A stretch of DNA of 64,000 nt from positions 124,001 through 188,000 of the forward strand of contig NZ_AUDC01000011.1 of the NCBI RefSeq assembly GCF_000425265.1, in the 5' to 3' direction. This document shows, piece by piece, positions 32,367-40,958 of this stretch. Within the stretch, counting starts at the first letter, position 1. Every line of letters starts with the position of its first letter. Under the pieces are notes generated by a model. It did not search any database. It saw nothing but the letters and a program-made list of their open reading frames with translations, and was not told the origin of the DNA. The stretch is from Maridesulfovibrio zosterae DSM 11974. GTDB taxonomy: Bacteria; Desulfobacterota; Desulfovibrionia; Desulfovibrionales; Desulfovibrionaceae. A program made the position numbers and the translations under genes.

Positions 32367-34160
32367 ATGAAAAAAAGTATTTCAGGTTGCATCAACCAGC
32401 TTCAAGAAGCAATCATAAATCTTGAACAAGGTTCAGGAGATATAAACTCTATTCTGCAAGATCTTGGACTTGAGCACGTAAAAATGCCCTCAACTCAGGT
32501 CATAGCACTTATGGATATGCTGTCAGACGGCATTACTCCAATCACCCCGGAACTAATTACCGCTCTTCTTGAAATTACTGAAGCTCAAAAAAAATTCTAT
32601 TACTGCATAGGCGGCCTTCTTGATAAGGGTGCTGCCAAAAAAGACTCCTGCAAAGCTGATAAAGATGAAGTACAGACCAAGACGTCTTCAATTGCAGACA
32701 TTGAAAAAGCAGAGATGGAGATGATGGCTGAAATGAGCGAAATGATGGGTGAGTCCCCTAGCGAAATTGACGGCTGGGAAAAAATGGATTCCATTATACA
32801 AAATGAGATCACGACTCAACCAAAAGCTGAAATTACAGATATTGAAACAGAAGAAATTATTAATACAGAATCACAACAATCAGTTGCAGCAAAAGATATA
32901 GAAACAAAAGAAAAATCTCAAAAAATCAATCTCTCCCCGGAAAAGAAAAAAGATCCGCAGGCGATTTCATCAATCCGTGTTTCAACCCAGCAACTTGACT
33001 CACTAATTGAATTGGTCGGTAAACTGATGGTGACATATGCAGTTATTGCGCAGACTAAAACTGATAACATTTCCAGAATATCTTCAAGTCTTACAGAGAT
33101 GGATAAGGATATCCGCAACCTGCAATCCGAAATGGACGAAATCAGGCTGGTACCGCTCAAACAGATATTTATGCCTATGCACAGACTTGTGAAAAGTACA
33201 TCACAGAAGCTTAATAAACGTATTAAATTTACAATTGAAGGTGATGATTTAGCTCTCGATAAAACCATTGTGGAATGCCTCAACGAACCTCTTGTCCATT
33301 TACTCCGCAACGCACTAGATCATGGAATTGAATCCACGGAAGACCGCAAAATGTGCGGCAAGGATGAATTAGGCAAGGTTCATCTTAACGCATTTAGAAA
33401 AGGCGAGTTCGCATACATTGAAATAAGCGATGATGGCAAAGGGTTGGACGCTGACATTCTCTTAAATAAAGCTCTTGAACGCGGTCTCGCAGATCCGGAC
33501 AAGGAATACAGCAACGAAGAAATTTATGAATTTATTCTCCACTCAGGTTTTTCTACAGCAAGTGCAGTAACAGATATTTCCGGTCGCGGAGTGGGTATGG
33601 ACGCAGTTGTCGCAGCTATTCATAATACTCTTGATGGAAAAATATCCATCAAGAGTGAACTGGGAGCTGGATCTACTTTTACCATTTCCATCCCCTTAAG
33701 CAGATCTGTTAACGAAGGTATCGTTGATGCATTGATTACCACTGTAGGAAATGAAACCTTTATCTTTCCCAGCCGGGAAGTTCTTGAAGTCTATGAACCG
33801 CTGGAAAAAGATTTCACAGATCTCCCAGATGGGCGTGAAACAGTATCTATACGTGGTAAAATCCATCCTCTAATCCGTATGCACAAAATATTCGATTTTC
33901 CACCTCCTGCCGCTGACGTTCTACCGAAAACCATTCTTGTCAAACTAGGAGATGTATGCGCCGCCATTTTAGTGGATGAAGTCCTAAGACAACAGAAAGC
34001 TGTTGTTACAGGATTCACTTTACCTGTAAACACCTTATATAATTTACCTATACTAGGATTCGGCATGATGGGTGAAAATGATGCATTAGTAATTGATACC
34101 GAAAAGCTTATTGCCACCCAGTTGGCGGAATTTGAAGCCAATAACCCTCTGGCAACCTGA
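32367..34160 (+). CDS. CheA-like histidine kinase lacking an Hpt domain
   Basis: A 597-residue protein. The first 80 residues are helical and may be a degenerate half of an Hpt, but there is no H-x-x-K-G phosphorylation site. An acidic/low-complexity linker follows, then the P3 dimerisation region (about 195-265), the P4 ATPase with N-box EPLVHLLRNALDHGIE (about 307), G1 SDDGKGLD (about 352), G2 GRGVGMD (about 406) and GAGSTFTISIPL, and a C-terminal CheW-like P5 domain (about 455-590). It likely phosphorylates the neighbouring Hpt-STAS protein in trans. No receptor, CheW, CheR or CheB is nearby. Confidence 0.88.
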   Translation: MKKSISGCINQLQEAIINLEQGSGDINSILQDLGLEHVKMPSTQVIALMDMLSDGITPITPELITALLEITEAQKKFYYCIGGLLDKGAAKKDSCKADKDEVQTKTSSIADIEKAEMEMMAEMSEMMGESPSEIDGWEKMDSIIQNEITTQPKAEITDIETEEIINTESQQSVAAKDIETKEKSQKINLSPEKKKDPQAISSIRVSTQQLDSLIELVGKLMVTYAVIAQTKTDNISRISSSLTEMDKDIRNLQSEMDEIRLVPLKQIFMPMHRLVKSTSQKLNKRIKFTIEGDDLALDKTIVECLNEPLVHLLRNALDHGIESTEDRKMCGKDELGKVHLNAFRKGEFAYIEISDDGKGLDADILLNKALERGLADPDKEYSNEEIYEFILHSGFSTASAVTDISGRGVGMDAVVAAIHNTLDGKISIKSELGAGSTFTISIPLSRSVNEGIVDALITTVGNETFIFPSREVLEVYEPLEKDFTDLPDGRETVSIRGKIHPLIRMHKIFDFPPPAADVLPKTILVKLGDVCAAILVDEVLRQQKAVVTGFTLPVNTLYNLPILGFGMMGENDALVIDTEKLIATQLAEFEANNPLAT

Positions 34161-34288
34161 TAAATATTTATAGACAGGATAGCTGATTTTTTGCCCCGTC
34201 CAAAATGCTTTGCTCTAACAAAATTGTCTGCTATGCTTTCCAGTTCTTACCAAGTAAATAATCTGATAATCATGCGGGAATATATTTG

Positions 34289-35086
34289 ATGAAAAAAGCC
34301 ATCATTTTTGCGGCTCACGGTTCAAAAAACAGGGCTGCAAGTTCAGCCTTAGGTAATATTTTAAAGATGGCAAAAGAACTGTATCCTGAAGTTCTGATCC
34401 AAAGTGCCTTTACTTCCGGCCATGTGCTCAAGCAATTAAAAAAGCAGGGGCAGGCTCTCCCAAGCCTGAAGCAGACCCTGGAAAAGCTGAGCGACAAAGG
34501 CATAAGTCACGTTGTCATCCAGTCCCTACATGTTATTCCGGGGACAGAATTTACAAATATCAGTAGACTGATAAAACGAGTTGATAGAGGCGAAATTAAG
34601 CTTAATAAAGCTGTTCTCGGAAATCCTCTGCTCACCAATAAACAAGAGATTGAAGAAGTTTCCGACTTGATGCTCAATCTGCTGAAAGAAAGGAACCCGG
34701 ATAACGAAGCTTTAATTTTAGTTGCTCATGGATCAAAATATTCAGATAGCGGCAACAGACTTTACGATCAGCTCAAGACTTCACTGGAATCGAAAGATAA
34801 AAATGCTTATCTAGGCAGACTTAACAATGAAGATGACATCATAAAAATACGTAAGCAAATTCAAGACTCAGGCATTAAAAAAGCATTTCTGATCCCATTG
34901 CTCTTTGGAGCAGGGAACCATGCCAAAAAAGATATCGATGGAAACCATGAAAAGTCATGGAAAAACATTGTCGCCCAAAAAGGAATTGAAACTGTTACTA
35001 TTGCTAAGGGTTTAGGAGAATATGATATTTTCGCCAAACGCTGGATGGATAACTTGCAAAAGGCCATTAAAGAACTGGACAGCTGA
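34289..35086 (+). CDS. cbiK: Sirohydrochlorin cobaltochelatase, CbiK type
   Basis: Inserts cobalt into sirohydrochlorin for anaerobic (early-cobalt) B12 synthesis; in Desulfovibrio CbiK enzymes may also provide iron to sirohydrochlorin for siroheme. The 265-residue protein has two class-II chelatase halves. The metal-binding His residues are in VIQSLHVIPGTEF (about 88-100) and FGAGNHAKKDIDG (about 207-219). I see no convincing signal peptide, so this is the cytoplasmic type. ATG 34289 is preferred to the TTG one codon earlier. The next genes include a corrinoid-reactivation-like protein. Confidence 0.93.
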   Translation: MKKAIIFAAHGSKNRAASSALGNILKMAKELYPEVLIQSAFTSGHVLKQLKKQGQALPSLKQTLEKLSDKGISHVVIQSLHVIPGTEFTNISRLIKRVDRGEIKLNKAVLGNPLLTNKQEIEEVSDLMLNLLKERNPDNEALILVAHGSKYSDSGNRLYDQLKTSLESKDKNAYLGRLNNEDDIIKIRKQIQDSGIKKAFLIPLLFGAGNHAKKDIDGNHEKSWKNIVAQKGIETVTIAKGLGEYDIFAKRWMDNLQKAIKELDS

Positions 35087-35118
35087 TTTTAAACCGAATA
35101 CTGCTGCTTGCCAATCAT

Positions 35119-35158
35119 CCGCACCGCATATACATTATGTTGGTGCGGTTTAATTTTT
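35119..35158 (+). terminator. Terminator after cbiK
   Basis: CCGCACC (35119-35125) pairs with GGTGCGG (35142-35148); TTTAATTTTTT follows. The loop is 16 bases. Confidence 0.7.
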
Positions 35159-35179
35159 TATAAATAACAGCTTTTTAAT

Positions 35180-36730
35180 ATGAAAAAATATCTTACTGTA
35201 CACTTTCATGATGAGCACATCGCTGAAATTGTACCATCAAACGAGCTTAATCTGGCTCAAATATTATTCCTCAACGGAGCGTTTAAGGGAGTTCCTCTTT
35301 GCTCCGGAATGGGTCGGTGCACCCTGTGCAAAGTGAGATATGAATCAAATCATCCAACTCCGCATAAGGAAGAATTAAAAAAGTTCAGCTCAAATGAAAT
35401 TGAGCGGGGCTGGCGTCTGTCATGCCTTCACTCTGCCAAACCGGCAACTATTTTTATTCCGCAGCCGGAACGGGTTGTTCCTCGTGTTTCAGATAAATTT
35501 TCAAAAAAACTTCCTGAAAACATATCTCTTGCCGTTGATCTGGGAACAACAGGTCTGCAATGGGCTTTTACCATTAACGGTGAAATTGTTAAATCCGGTC
35601 AGGAACTTAATCCACAGATAGGGCTCGGCAGTGAAGTTATGTCCCGTCTTGCTTTTGCAGCCAAGCCAGAGCAATGTAAAGTTCTATCTGAACTGGTGAC
35701 AGGACGTATTGAAACGCTTATAGCTGAAACAGGTAAAATAAAAGAACTGGTCATCGCCGGCAATCCATCCATGACCTCAATCCTTGCGCAGGATGATGTT
35801 CAGGGATTAAGTTATGCCCCCTACTCTTTGCCGAGCAAAGCAGGGAACTCTATCACCATAAGCCCCAGATTGCCAAAAGCATATATCCCGGCCCACTTTT
35901 CACCCTTTGTAGGAGCGGACATTACAGCCGGGATTGTATCTCTTAATTTTTCTGACGAAAAACCAGAATATCCATATCTATTTGGCGATCTAGGAACTAA
36001 CGGAGAATTTGTTCTAGCTCTATCTGAGGAAGAATACATTGTCTCCTCTGTCCCCATGGGACCTGCACTTGAAGGAGTCGGACTGAGTAATGGTCGCACT
36101 GCAGGTCCTGGAGCAATTTCATCTTTCACTCTTACTCCAGTTGGTCTTACTCCGTTATTTATCAGCCAGCCGGATAAAGAAAACAGGCCCGGAATTACCG
36201 GAACAGGGTACCTTTCCCTGTGTTCACTCTTGCTTAGATCAGGAGTTCTTACACGCGAAGGACAATTCGGATCAGGTAACACTCCCTTTGCTGCAAAATT
36301 AGCGGCAAAAATCACGCAGGAGCAAGGTTCTCCGGCTCTTGACCTGGGGCATAAACTGAGTCTTCCTGCTGCTGATGTAGAAGAAATTTTAAAAGTTAAA
36401 GCGGCCTTCAACCTTGCCATGTCCGCCTTGCTTGATCAGGCGAACTTACCGCCTTCAAGCCTTAAATCACTAATTCTTGGCGGGGCAATGGGCCAGCATG
36501 TAAACATAAAGGATCTGGTAACAACCGGATTCATTCCTGCTGAAACAGCCGGGATCACCCGCGCCGCAGGCAATACCTCCCTTGCGGGAGCTGTAATCTT
36601 AACCAACAATCAAAACGCCCGGGATTTTGCCTTATCCCTACCTCCTCGATCCAGCGTGCTGGAACTGGCTGGAAGTAAGGATTTCGGACAAAAATACCTT
36701 GAAAGGATGATATTTCAATATGTCTATTAA
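35180..36730 (+). CDS. RACo-like 2Fe-2S/ASKHA protein (corrinoid reactivation family)
   Basis: A 516-residue protein with an N-terminal plant-type ferredoxin domain: cysteines in PLCSGMGRCTLCKV and RLSCLH, the C-x5-C-x2-C...C pattern for a 2Fe-2S cluster. A linker follows, then an actin-like ATPase domain with phosphate-1 motif SLAVDLGTTGLQWAF, GDLGTNGEFVL, and the C-terminal adenosine motif ILGGAMGQHVN (DUF4445). RACo proteins reductively reactivate Co(II) corrinoids of methyltransferases with ATP. No corrinoid protein or methyltransferase is next to it, so the client is unknown. It overlaps the following gene by 11 bases. Confidence 0.85.
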   Translation: MKKYLTVHFHDEHIAEIVPSNELNLAQILFLNGAFKGVPLCSGMGRCTLCKVRYESNHPTPHKEELKKFSSNEIERGWRLSCLHSAKPATIFIPQPERVVPRVSDKFSKKLPENISLAVDLGTTGLQWAFTINGEIVKSGQELNPQIGLGSEVMSRLAFAAKPEQCKVLSELVTGRIETLIAETGKIKELVIAGNPSMTSILAQDDVQGLSYAPYSLPSKAGNSITISPRLPKAYIPAHFSPFVGADITAGIVSLNFSDEKPEYPYLFGDLGTNGEFVLALSEEEYIVSSVPMGPALEGVGLSNGRTAGPGAISSFTLTPVGLTPLFISQPDKENRPGITGTGYLSLCSLLLRSGVLTREGQFGSGNTPFAAKLAAKITQEQGSPALDLGHKLSLPAADVEEILKVKAAFNLAMSALLDQANLPPSSLKSLILGGAMGQHVNIKDLVTTGFIPAETAGITRAAGNTSLAGAVILTNNQNARDFALSLPPRSSVLELAGSKDFGQKYLERMIFQYVY

Positions 36731-37970
36731 AGTCAGTTCACTATTTCCGCTACCCACAGCTGAAATATCAAAAAAACTTGATCACTACCTGAATGTTCTG
36801 AACAAGGCGATGCCGCTTCGTTCCAAACATAAAACAGAACTCCCCTACGCTATCCGTGATTTATCACGGGCGCTCACAGGAGAAAGAGCCAGTCTTCCTA
36901 AAGACTATATGGCTGAACCTCGCAGTCTGAATGCCTATCTGCGCTACTTTCTGCCATGGAACCTCTACCGCATGTCACGTCTGTTTCAAGGACTTGATAT
37001 AACGCTGCCGGATGACGGCGTAATTATTGATCTCGGAGCAGGGCCGCTTACTGTGGCTCAAGCTTTATGGATTGCCAGACCAGAGCTGCGTGAGAAGAAA
37101 TTGACCTTTGTAAACGTGGACCGCACCCCTAAACCCATGCGTGAAGCAACCAAGTTATTTGAAGCTCTTGCTGGTGAAAACAGCCCGTGGCGCATGATTA
37201 ATGTCAAAGGTGGCACCACTTCCAAAATAAGAGAAAAAGCAGACCTGCTGGTCACTGCCAATATGGTTAACGAAGCTTCAGGAGGGACTCGCGCTCCGCT
37301 GCCGATCTGGGCCGAGAAATTCTGCACATCCATCAGCAGAATGCTTGCACCAAAAGGGAGAATTCTCATTATTGAACCGGGAATCCGTATGTCCGGACGT
37401 GTGCTGTCTGTTATCCGTAATGAATATATTGAAAAAGGTTTTTCCATTCTAGGTCCTTGCACACATCATGAAGAGTGTCCCATGAACGGCGAGCAGGGAA
37501 AAGCATGGTGTCATTTTAATTTTGATGCAGAGAATGCCCCCGTCTGGCTGCAAAAACTTTCTGCCAACTGTCGTCTGGAAAAAAGTAATGTCAGCCTTAG
37601 TTTTCTATATGTAGCCCAGCCCGGAACTGAAACACAGCAGCCCCATGAAGGCGAAATACGTATCCGTGCTATTTCCGATTCATTCAGACTGGATGAGGGA
37701 GGCTTCGCCCAGTATGGCTGTGCAGCTGAAGGACAAATTCTGCTTACAGCCAAAGATGGAGCAAAAACCCTGTATCCCGGTGGACTTATAGGTATGCCTG
37801 CTCCAGAAGAGGATATAAAGGATGTCAAGTCAGGTGCTATGATTGTAGAGCTGCCCATGCGTGATCAGGATCAAAAAAGAGCTCCTAAAACCGAAGATAA
37901 ATCTGTAGGGAAGAGAAGCGGTAAGTCTTCATATGAGAGACGTAAGCCTCAGCAGAAAAACGAAGGATAA
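36720..37970 (+). CDS. Rsm22/METTL17-like SAM-binding protein
   Basis: A 416-residue protein. After a helical N-terminus there is a class-I SAM domain (IIDLGAGPLTVAQAL), then the Rsm22 family Cys signature at about 245-270 (GPCTHHEECPMNGEQGKAW, followed by CHF), and a beta-rich C-terminal part with a basic tail (KRSGKSSYERRKPQQKN). Mitochondrial relatives assist small-subunit assembly and bind an Fe-S cluster through such cysteines; bacterial members are little studied. Translation is coupled to the RACo-like gene by overlap and the lipB start follows 7 bases after it. Confidence 0.82.
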   Translation: MSIKVSSLFPLPTAEISKKLDHYLNVLNKAMPLRSKHKTELPYAIRDLSRALTGERASLPKDYMAEPRSLNAYLRYFLPWNLYRMSRLFQGLDITLPDDGVIIDLGAGPLTVAQALWIARPELREKKLTFVNVDRTPKPMREATKLFEALAGENSPWRMINVKGGTTSKIREKADLLVTANMVNEASGGTRAPLPIWAEKFCTSISRMLAPKGRILIIEPGIRMSGRVLSVIRNEYIEKGFSILGPCTHHEECPMNGEQGKAWCHFNFDAENAPVWLQKLSANCRLEKSNVSLSFLYVAQPGTETQQPHEGEIRIRAISDSFRLDEGGFAQYGCAAEGQILLTAKDGAKTLYPGGLIGMPAPEEDIKDVKSGAMIVELPMRDQDQKRAPKTEDKSVGKRSGKSSYERRKPQQKNEG

Positions 37971-37977
37971 TTTTAAA

Positions 37978-38622
37978 ATGGATTTTATTGATCTGGGACT
38001 GATCCCCCACAGTAATGCCGAACAAATCCAGTTACAACGATTAAATCAAGTGATAGAGGGCTCCGCAGCAGAAGCCCTCTATCTGCTTGAGCATCCTCCT
38101 GTAGTTACCCTCGGTAGACAAGGCGGTATAGATAACCTGCTGATCAGTAAAGAAGCACTCAAACAAATGGGAGCTGAGGTTGTTCAGACTGCACGGGGAG
38201 GCAATATAACCTGTCATTACCCCGGTCAGCTCGTTGTTTATCCAGTCATACGCGTTGAAAAAAGACGTGGTGGCATAAAAAAATTCTTTCATGACATGGA
38301 AGAAACTGCTATCCGCACGGCTTCGCATTTCGGTGTCGAAGCGGCACGCAGTGAAGGTCGACCGGGCGTATGGGTCGGCCCCGGTAAATTATGCTCCATA
38401 GGCATTGGAGTTAAGAAATGGATTACCTATCACGGCCTTTCATTCAATGTATCCCGTGACATGAAACTTTTCGACGCCATCACCCTTTGTGGACTGCATG
38501 GCGCACATCCAACATCCCTGTCCCGTGAGGCTGGGCGAGATATTGATATAGAGGAAGTAAAAAATGTCTTCAGAGAAGAATTCAGAAAAATATTTGCGGA
38601 TACCGCCTTGGCTCAGAGTTAA
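37978..38622 (+). CDS. lipB: Octanoyltransferase LipB
   Basis: Transfers octanoyl from acyl carrier protein to lipoyl domains. The 214-residue protein has LLEHPPVVTLGRQGG, the RGGNITCHYPGQLVVYPV signature, GRPGVWVGPGKLCSIGI, and the catalytic Lys in KKWITYHGLSFNV; the catalytic Cys would be in ITLCGLHG. I start at ATG 37978. The last 59 bases overlap lipA, indicating coupling, and both make lipoate for the glycine cleavage or 2-oxo-acid complexes. Confidence 0.95.
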   Translation: MDFIDLGLIPHSNAEQIQLQRLNQVIEGSAAEALYLLEHPPVVTLGRQGGIDNLLISKEALKQMGAEVVQTARGGNITCHYPGQLVVYPVIRVEKRRGGIKKFFHDMEETAIRTASHFGVEAARSEGRPGVWVGPGKLCSIGIGVKKWITYHGLSFNVSRDMKLFDAITLCGLHGAHPTSLSREAGRDIDIEEVKNVFREEFRKIFADTALAQS

Positions 38623-39439
38623 ACTTCCGACAGGAAAAACTTTCAATAATACAGCCAAACTGCTTGCGGACCTGAATTTAAACACTGTCTGCCAGAATGC
38701 CAAGTGCCCCAATACATGGGACTGTTTTTCACGCAAAGTGGCAACCTTTCTCATAATGGGCCACAACTGCACACGAAATTGTGCATTCTGCAATATTTCT
38801 CCGGGACTCATAGAGCCACTGGATGCCGATGAACCGCGCCGAGTGTCCGAGGCTGTTTCACGCCTTGAACTCAAATACGTAGTAATCACCTCGGTCACAA
38901 GAGACGATCTCCCTGATGGCGGTGCTGCGCACTACGCTGAGACCATTGAACGTATCCATAATGATCATCCTGAATGCACTGTAGAGGTTCTTATTCCTGA
39001 TTTTCAAGGAGATTTTGATGCTCTCAAAACGGTTATTGCTGCTGGTCCAGATGTTATCAATCACAACGTAGAAACTCCGCCTGCACTTTATTCTAAGATA
39101 CGTCCGCAAGCAGATTACAAGCAAAGTATTGAACTGCTTGACCGGGTAAAGAAAACAAGCAAAATACATGTAAAATCAGGTTTAATGGTAGGACTTGGAG
39201 AGAATGATGATCAAGTGCGCGAGGTTATCGATAATCTGGCTGCCATAAACTGCGACATAATCACCATAGGCCAATACATGCGCCCTTCAAAAGAACATCC
39301 GGCAGTAAAACGTTATGTTGAACCGTCAGTTTTTGATGAATACGCAGAATACGGCAAAGGCCTTAAAGTTCCGCATATGTTCTGCGCGCCGCTTGTAAGA
39401 AGCAGTTTTAATGCTGCCGAGGCATTCGAGGAATTGTAG
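38564..39439 (+). CDS. lipA: Lipoyl synthase LipA
   Basis: A radical-SAM enzyme inserting two sulfurs into the octanoyl chain. The 291-residue protein has the auxiliary 4Fe-4S motif CQNAKCPNTWDC (C-x4-C-x5-C) at about residue 43, the radical-SAM motif CTRNCAFC (C-x3-C-x2-C) at about 69, and the C-terminal VRSSFNA motif that supplies the serine ligand RSS. Starts within lipB. Length and motifs are normal. Confidence 0.97.
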   Translation: MSSEKNSEKYLRIPPWLRVKLPTGKTFNNTAKLLADLNLNTVCQNAKCPNTWDCFSRKVATFLIMGHNCTRNCAFCNISPGLIEPLDADEPRRVSEAVSRLELKYVVITSVTRDDLPDGGAAHYAETIERIHNDHPECTVEVLIPDFQGDFDALKTVIAAGPDVINHNVETPPALYSKIRPQADYKQSIELLDRVKKTSKIHVKSGLMVGLGENDDQVREVIDNLAAINCDIITIGQYMRPSKEHPAVKRYVEPSVFDEYAEYGKGLKVPHMFCAPLVRSSFNAAEAFEEL

Positions 39440-39473
39440 TACAGGTAAAGCAACCTCATAAGCAAAAAATTAC

Positions 39474-39516
39474 GCCAGACAAGGAGCAGGATGTCTAGTC
39501 AAGCTCCTTGTCTGGC
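39474..39516 (-). terminator. 14-bp perfect hairpin between lipA and the SDR gene
   Basis: GCCAGACAAGGAGC (39474-39487) pairs with 39503-39516. On the minus strand GTAATTTTTT follows, so it suits the SDR gene; on the plus strand only AAAAA follows. From 39517 to 39641 I see no gene; a 17-codon ATG frame at 39550 has no ribosome-binding site. Confidence 0.75.
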
Positions 39517-39641
39517 AAAAAGAGATTTCTTTTTAAACAGGTCAGTTCCATGATTCACGACAGCACAATGTCCATGAACATGAACTTCGCCGAAACAGTG
39601 TAGCGCAGACCACCATCTGAGCGTAAGGCACAGTTAGTTGC

Positions 39642-40328
39642 CTAGCGATAATTAGTGCCATTGTTTAAATCAATTACTTCACCATTTATACATTCAGGTG
39701 CATCGGTCGCAAGCCAGCAAACCGTTTTTGCGACTTCTTCGGCAGTACAGAAACGTTGACGTATCGTTGCTGCTTTCAACCTATCCTTTCGATCTTGAGG
39801 AATGTTCTTCATCATTGCCGTATCTATCGGCCCTGGAGCTACGGAATTCGCAATGACTCCTTTTAAACCGAATGCTCTCGCTATAGAACGCATAGCATTA
39901 GTAATTCCAGCCTTAGAAATGCCGTACCATATATCAGGATGCCCTATTTCACCGGCGATTGACCCCATACTAACAATTCTCCCCCCACCGTTGTTAGCCA
40001 TTTGCTCAGCCAAGCGAACGCTAAGTCGCACAGACGTAATCAAATTTACGTTTAGTATGTGAAGAATCTCATCCTGATTGTAATCACTTGCCGTCTTGGC
40101 ATTCATAATACCAGCGTTATTAATTAGAATATTTACAGGGCCGATCTTATCAGCAATCTGAATCGTCTGTTCGTAATCTGAAACATCTGCAGCCCATGAA
40201 AAAAGGCCCTCCGGCGGGGTGCTAATTCCAGATCTTGACAAGACATGAACCTCGTACCCAAGTGCTATAAGTCTTTTTGATATTTCAAGACCGATTCCTC
40301 TGTTACCACCGGTAATAATTGCTTTCAT
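39642..40328 (-). CDS. Short-chain dehydrogenase/reductase
   Basis: A 228-residue Rossmann oxidoreductase with the classical SDR motifs: cofactor loop TGGNRGIG, NNAG (ILINNAGIMNA), the catalytic Ser in VSMGSIAGEIG and Tyr/Lys in YGISKAG. The VAPGPIDTAMM segment follows. A small acidic substitute after beta-2 is not clear, so NAD versus NADP is open. It resembles FabG-like 3-oxoacyl reductases but stands alone, so the substrate is undetermined. Confidence 0.9.
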   Translation of the reverse strand: MKAIITGGNRGIGLEISKRLIALGYEVHVLSRSGISTPPEGLFSWAADVSDYEQTIQIADKIGPVNILINNAGIMNAKTASDYNQDEILHILNVNLITSVRLSVRLAEQMANNGGGRIVSMGSIAGEIGHPDIWYGISKAGITNAMRSIARAFGLKGVIANSVAPGPIDTAMMKNIPQDRKDRLKAATIRQRFCTAEEVAKTVCWLATDAPECINGEVIDLNNGTNYR

Positions 40329-40611
40329 TTTCTATTTTTCCATAAAGAGTAAAAAGAAGGTTTATTTCATAAGTTAAGTCACAGGCTGAAAGATAAAAAC
40401 ATAGCTGTGAGATATGCAAAAAATCAAGAAGATGAAAGACTCTATAGATATAAGTCACAAAGGTAAAACAACCTTTCCAATTGACAAACTTATAGGCAAC
40501 AACATACGAATTTATATAAGGTTAGACGTCTCAACTTATTAACACAAGTGCAGACCTTGAAATCAGAGCCTTGCCTTATGGCAATAACTTACACCTAAAC
40601 AGGAGAAGGAT

Positions 40612-40884
40612 ATGCCTAAATTTGTTATTGAACGGGAAATACCTAATGCCGGAGACCTGACTCCTCAGGATCTACAGGGAATTTCACAAAAATCATGTGG
40701 AGTTTTAAAAGATCTCGGCCCACAGATTCAGTGGGTGCAGAGCTATGTTACTGACAATAAAATTTATTGCATCTACATTGCGCCAGACGAAGCTACTGTA
40801 CGTGAGCATGCAGAAAAAGGTGGATTCCCTGCCAACAGCGTGGCCGAAATACGCTCTACAATAGACCCTACCACTGCCGAATAA
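40612..40884 (+). CDS. DUF4242 family protein
   Basis: A 90-residue protein beginning MPKFVIEREIPNAGDL, with the typical VQSYVTDNKIYCIYIAPDE and EHAEKGGFPANSVAEI segments of DUF4242 (a ferredoxin-like dimeric alpha-beta fold; a relative, SCO4226, binds nickel). An AGGAGAAGG ribosome-binding site precedes it. It is monocistronic. A TTGACA at 40481-40486 may be its -35, but the -10 is not clear. Biological role unknown. Confidence 0.88.
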   Translation: MPKFVIEREIPNAGDLTPQDLQGISQKSCGVLKDLGPQIQWVQSYVTDNKIYCIYIAPDEATVREHAEKGGFPANSVAEIRSTIDPTTAE

Positions 40885-40897
40885 GACACATAGATAT

Positions 40898-40949
40898 AAT
40901 ACAAATAAAAAAGGTTAGTTATTAATAACTAACCTTTTTTATTTGTATT
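40898..40949 (+). terminator. 26-bp perfect palindrome, bidirectional terminator
   Basis: Positions 40898-40923 are the exact reverse complement of 40924-40949, with GGTTAGTTATT at the core and A/T tracts outside. It lies between convergent DUF4242 and recJ and can end both transcripts. Confidence 0.92.
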
Positions 40950-40958
40950 ATTTAAATC

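Noticed and set aside
39550-39603. 17-codon ATG open frame near the SDR gene
   Set aside because: No ribosome-binding site, very short, and downstream of a terminator; nothing supports translation.
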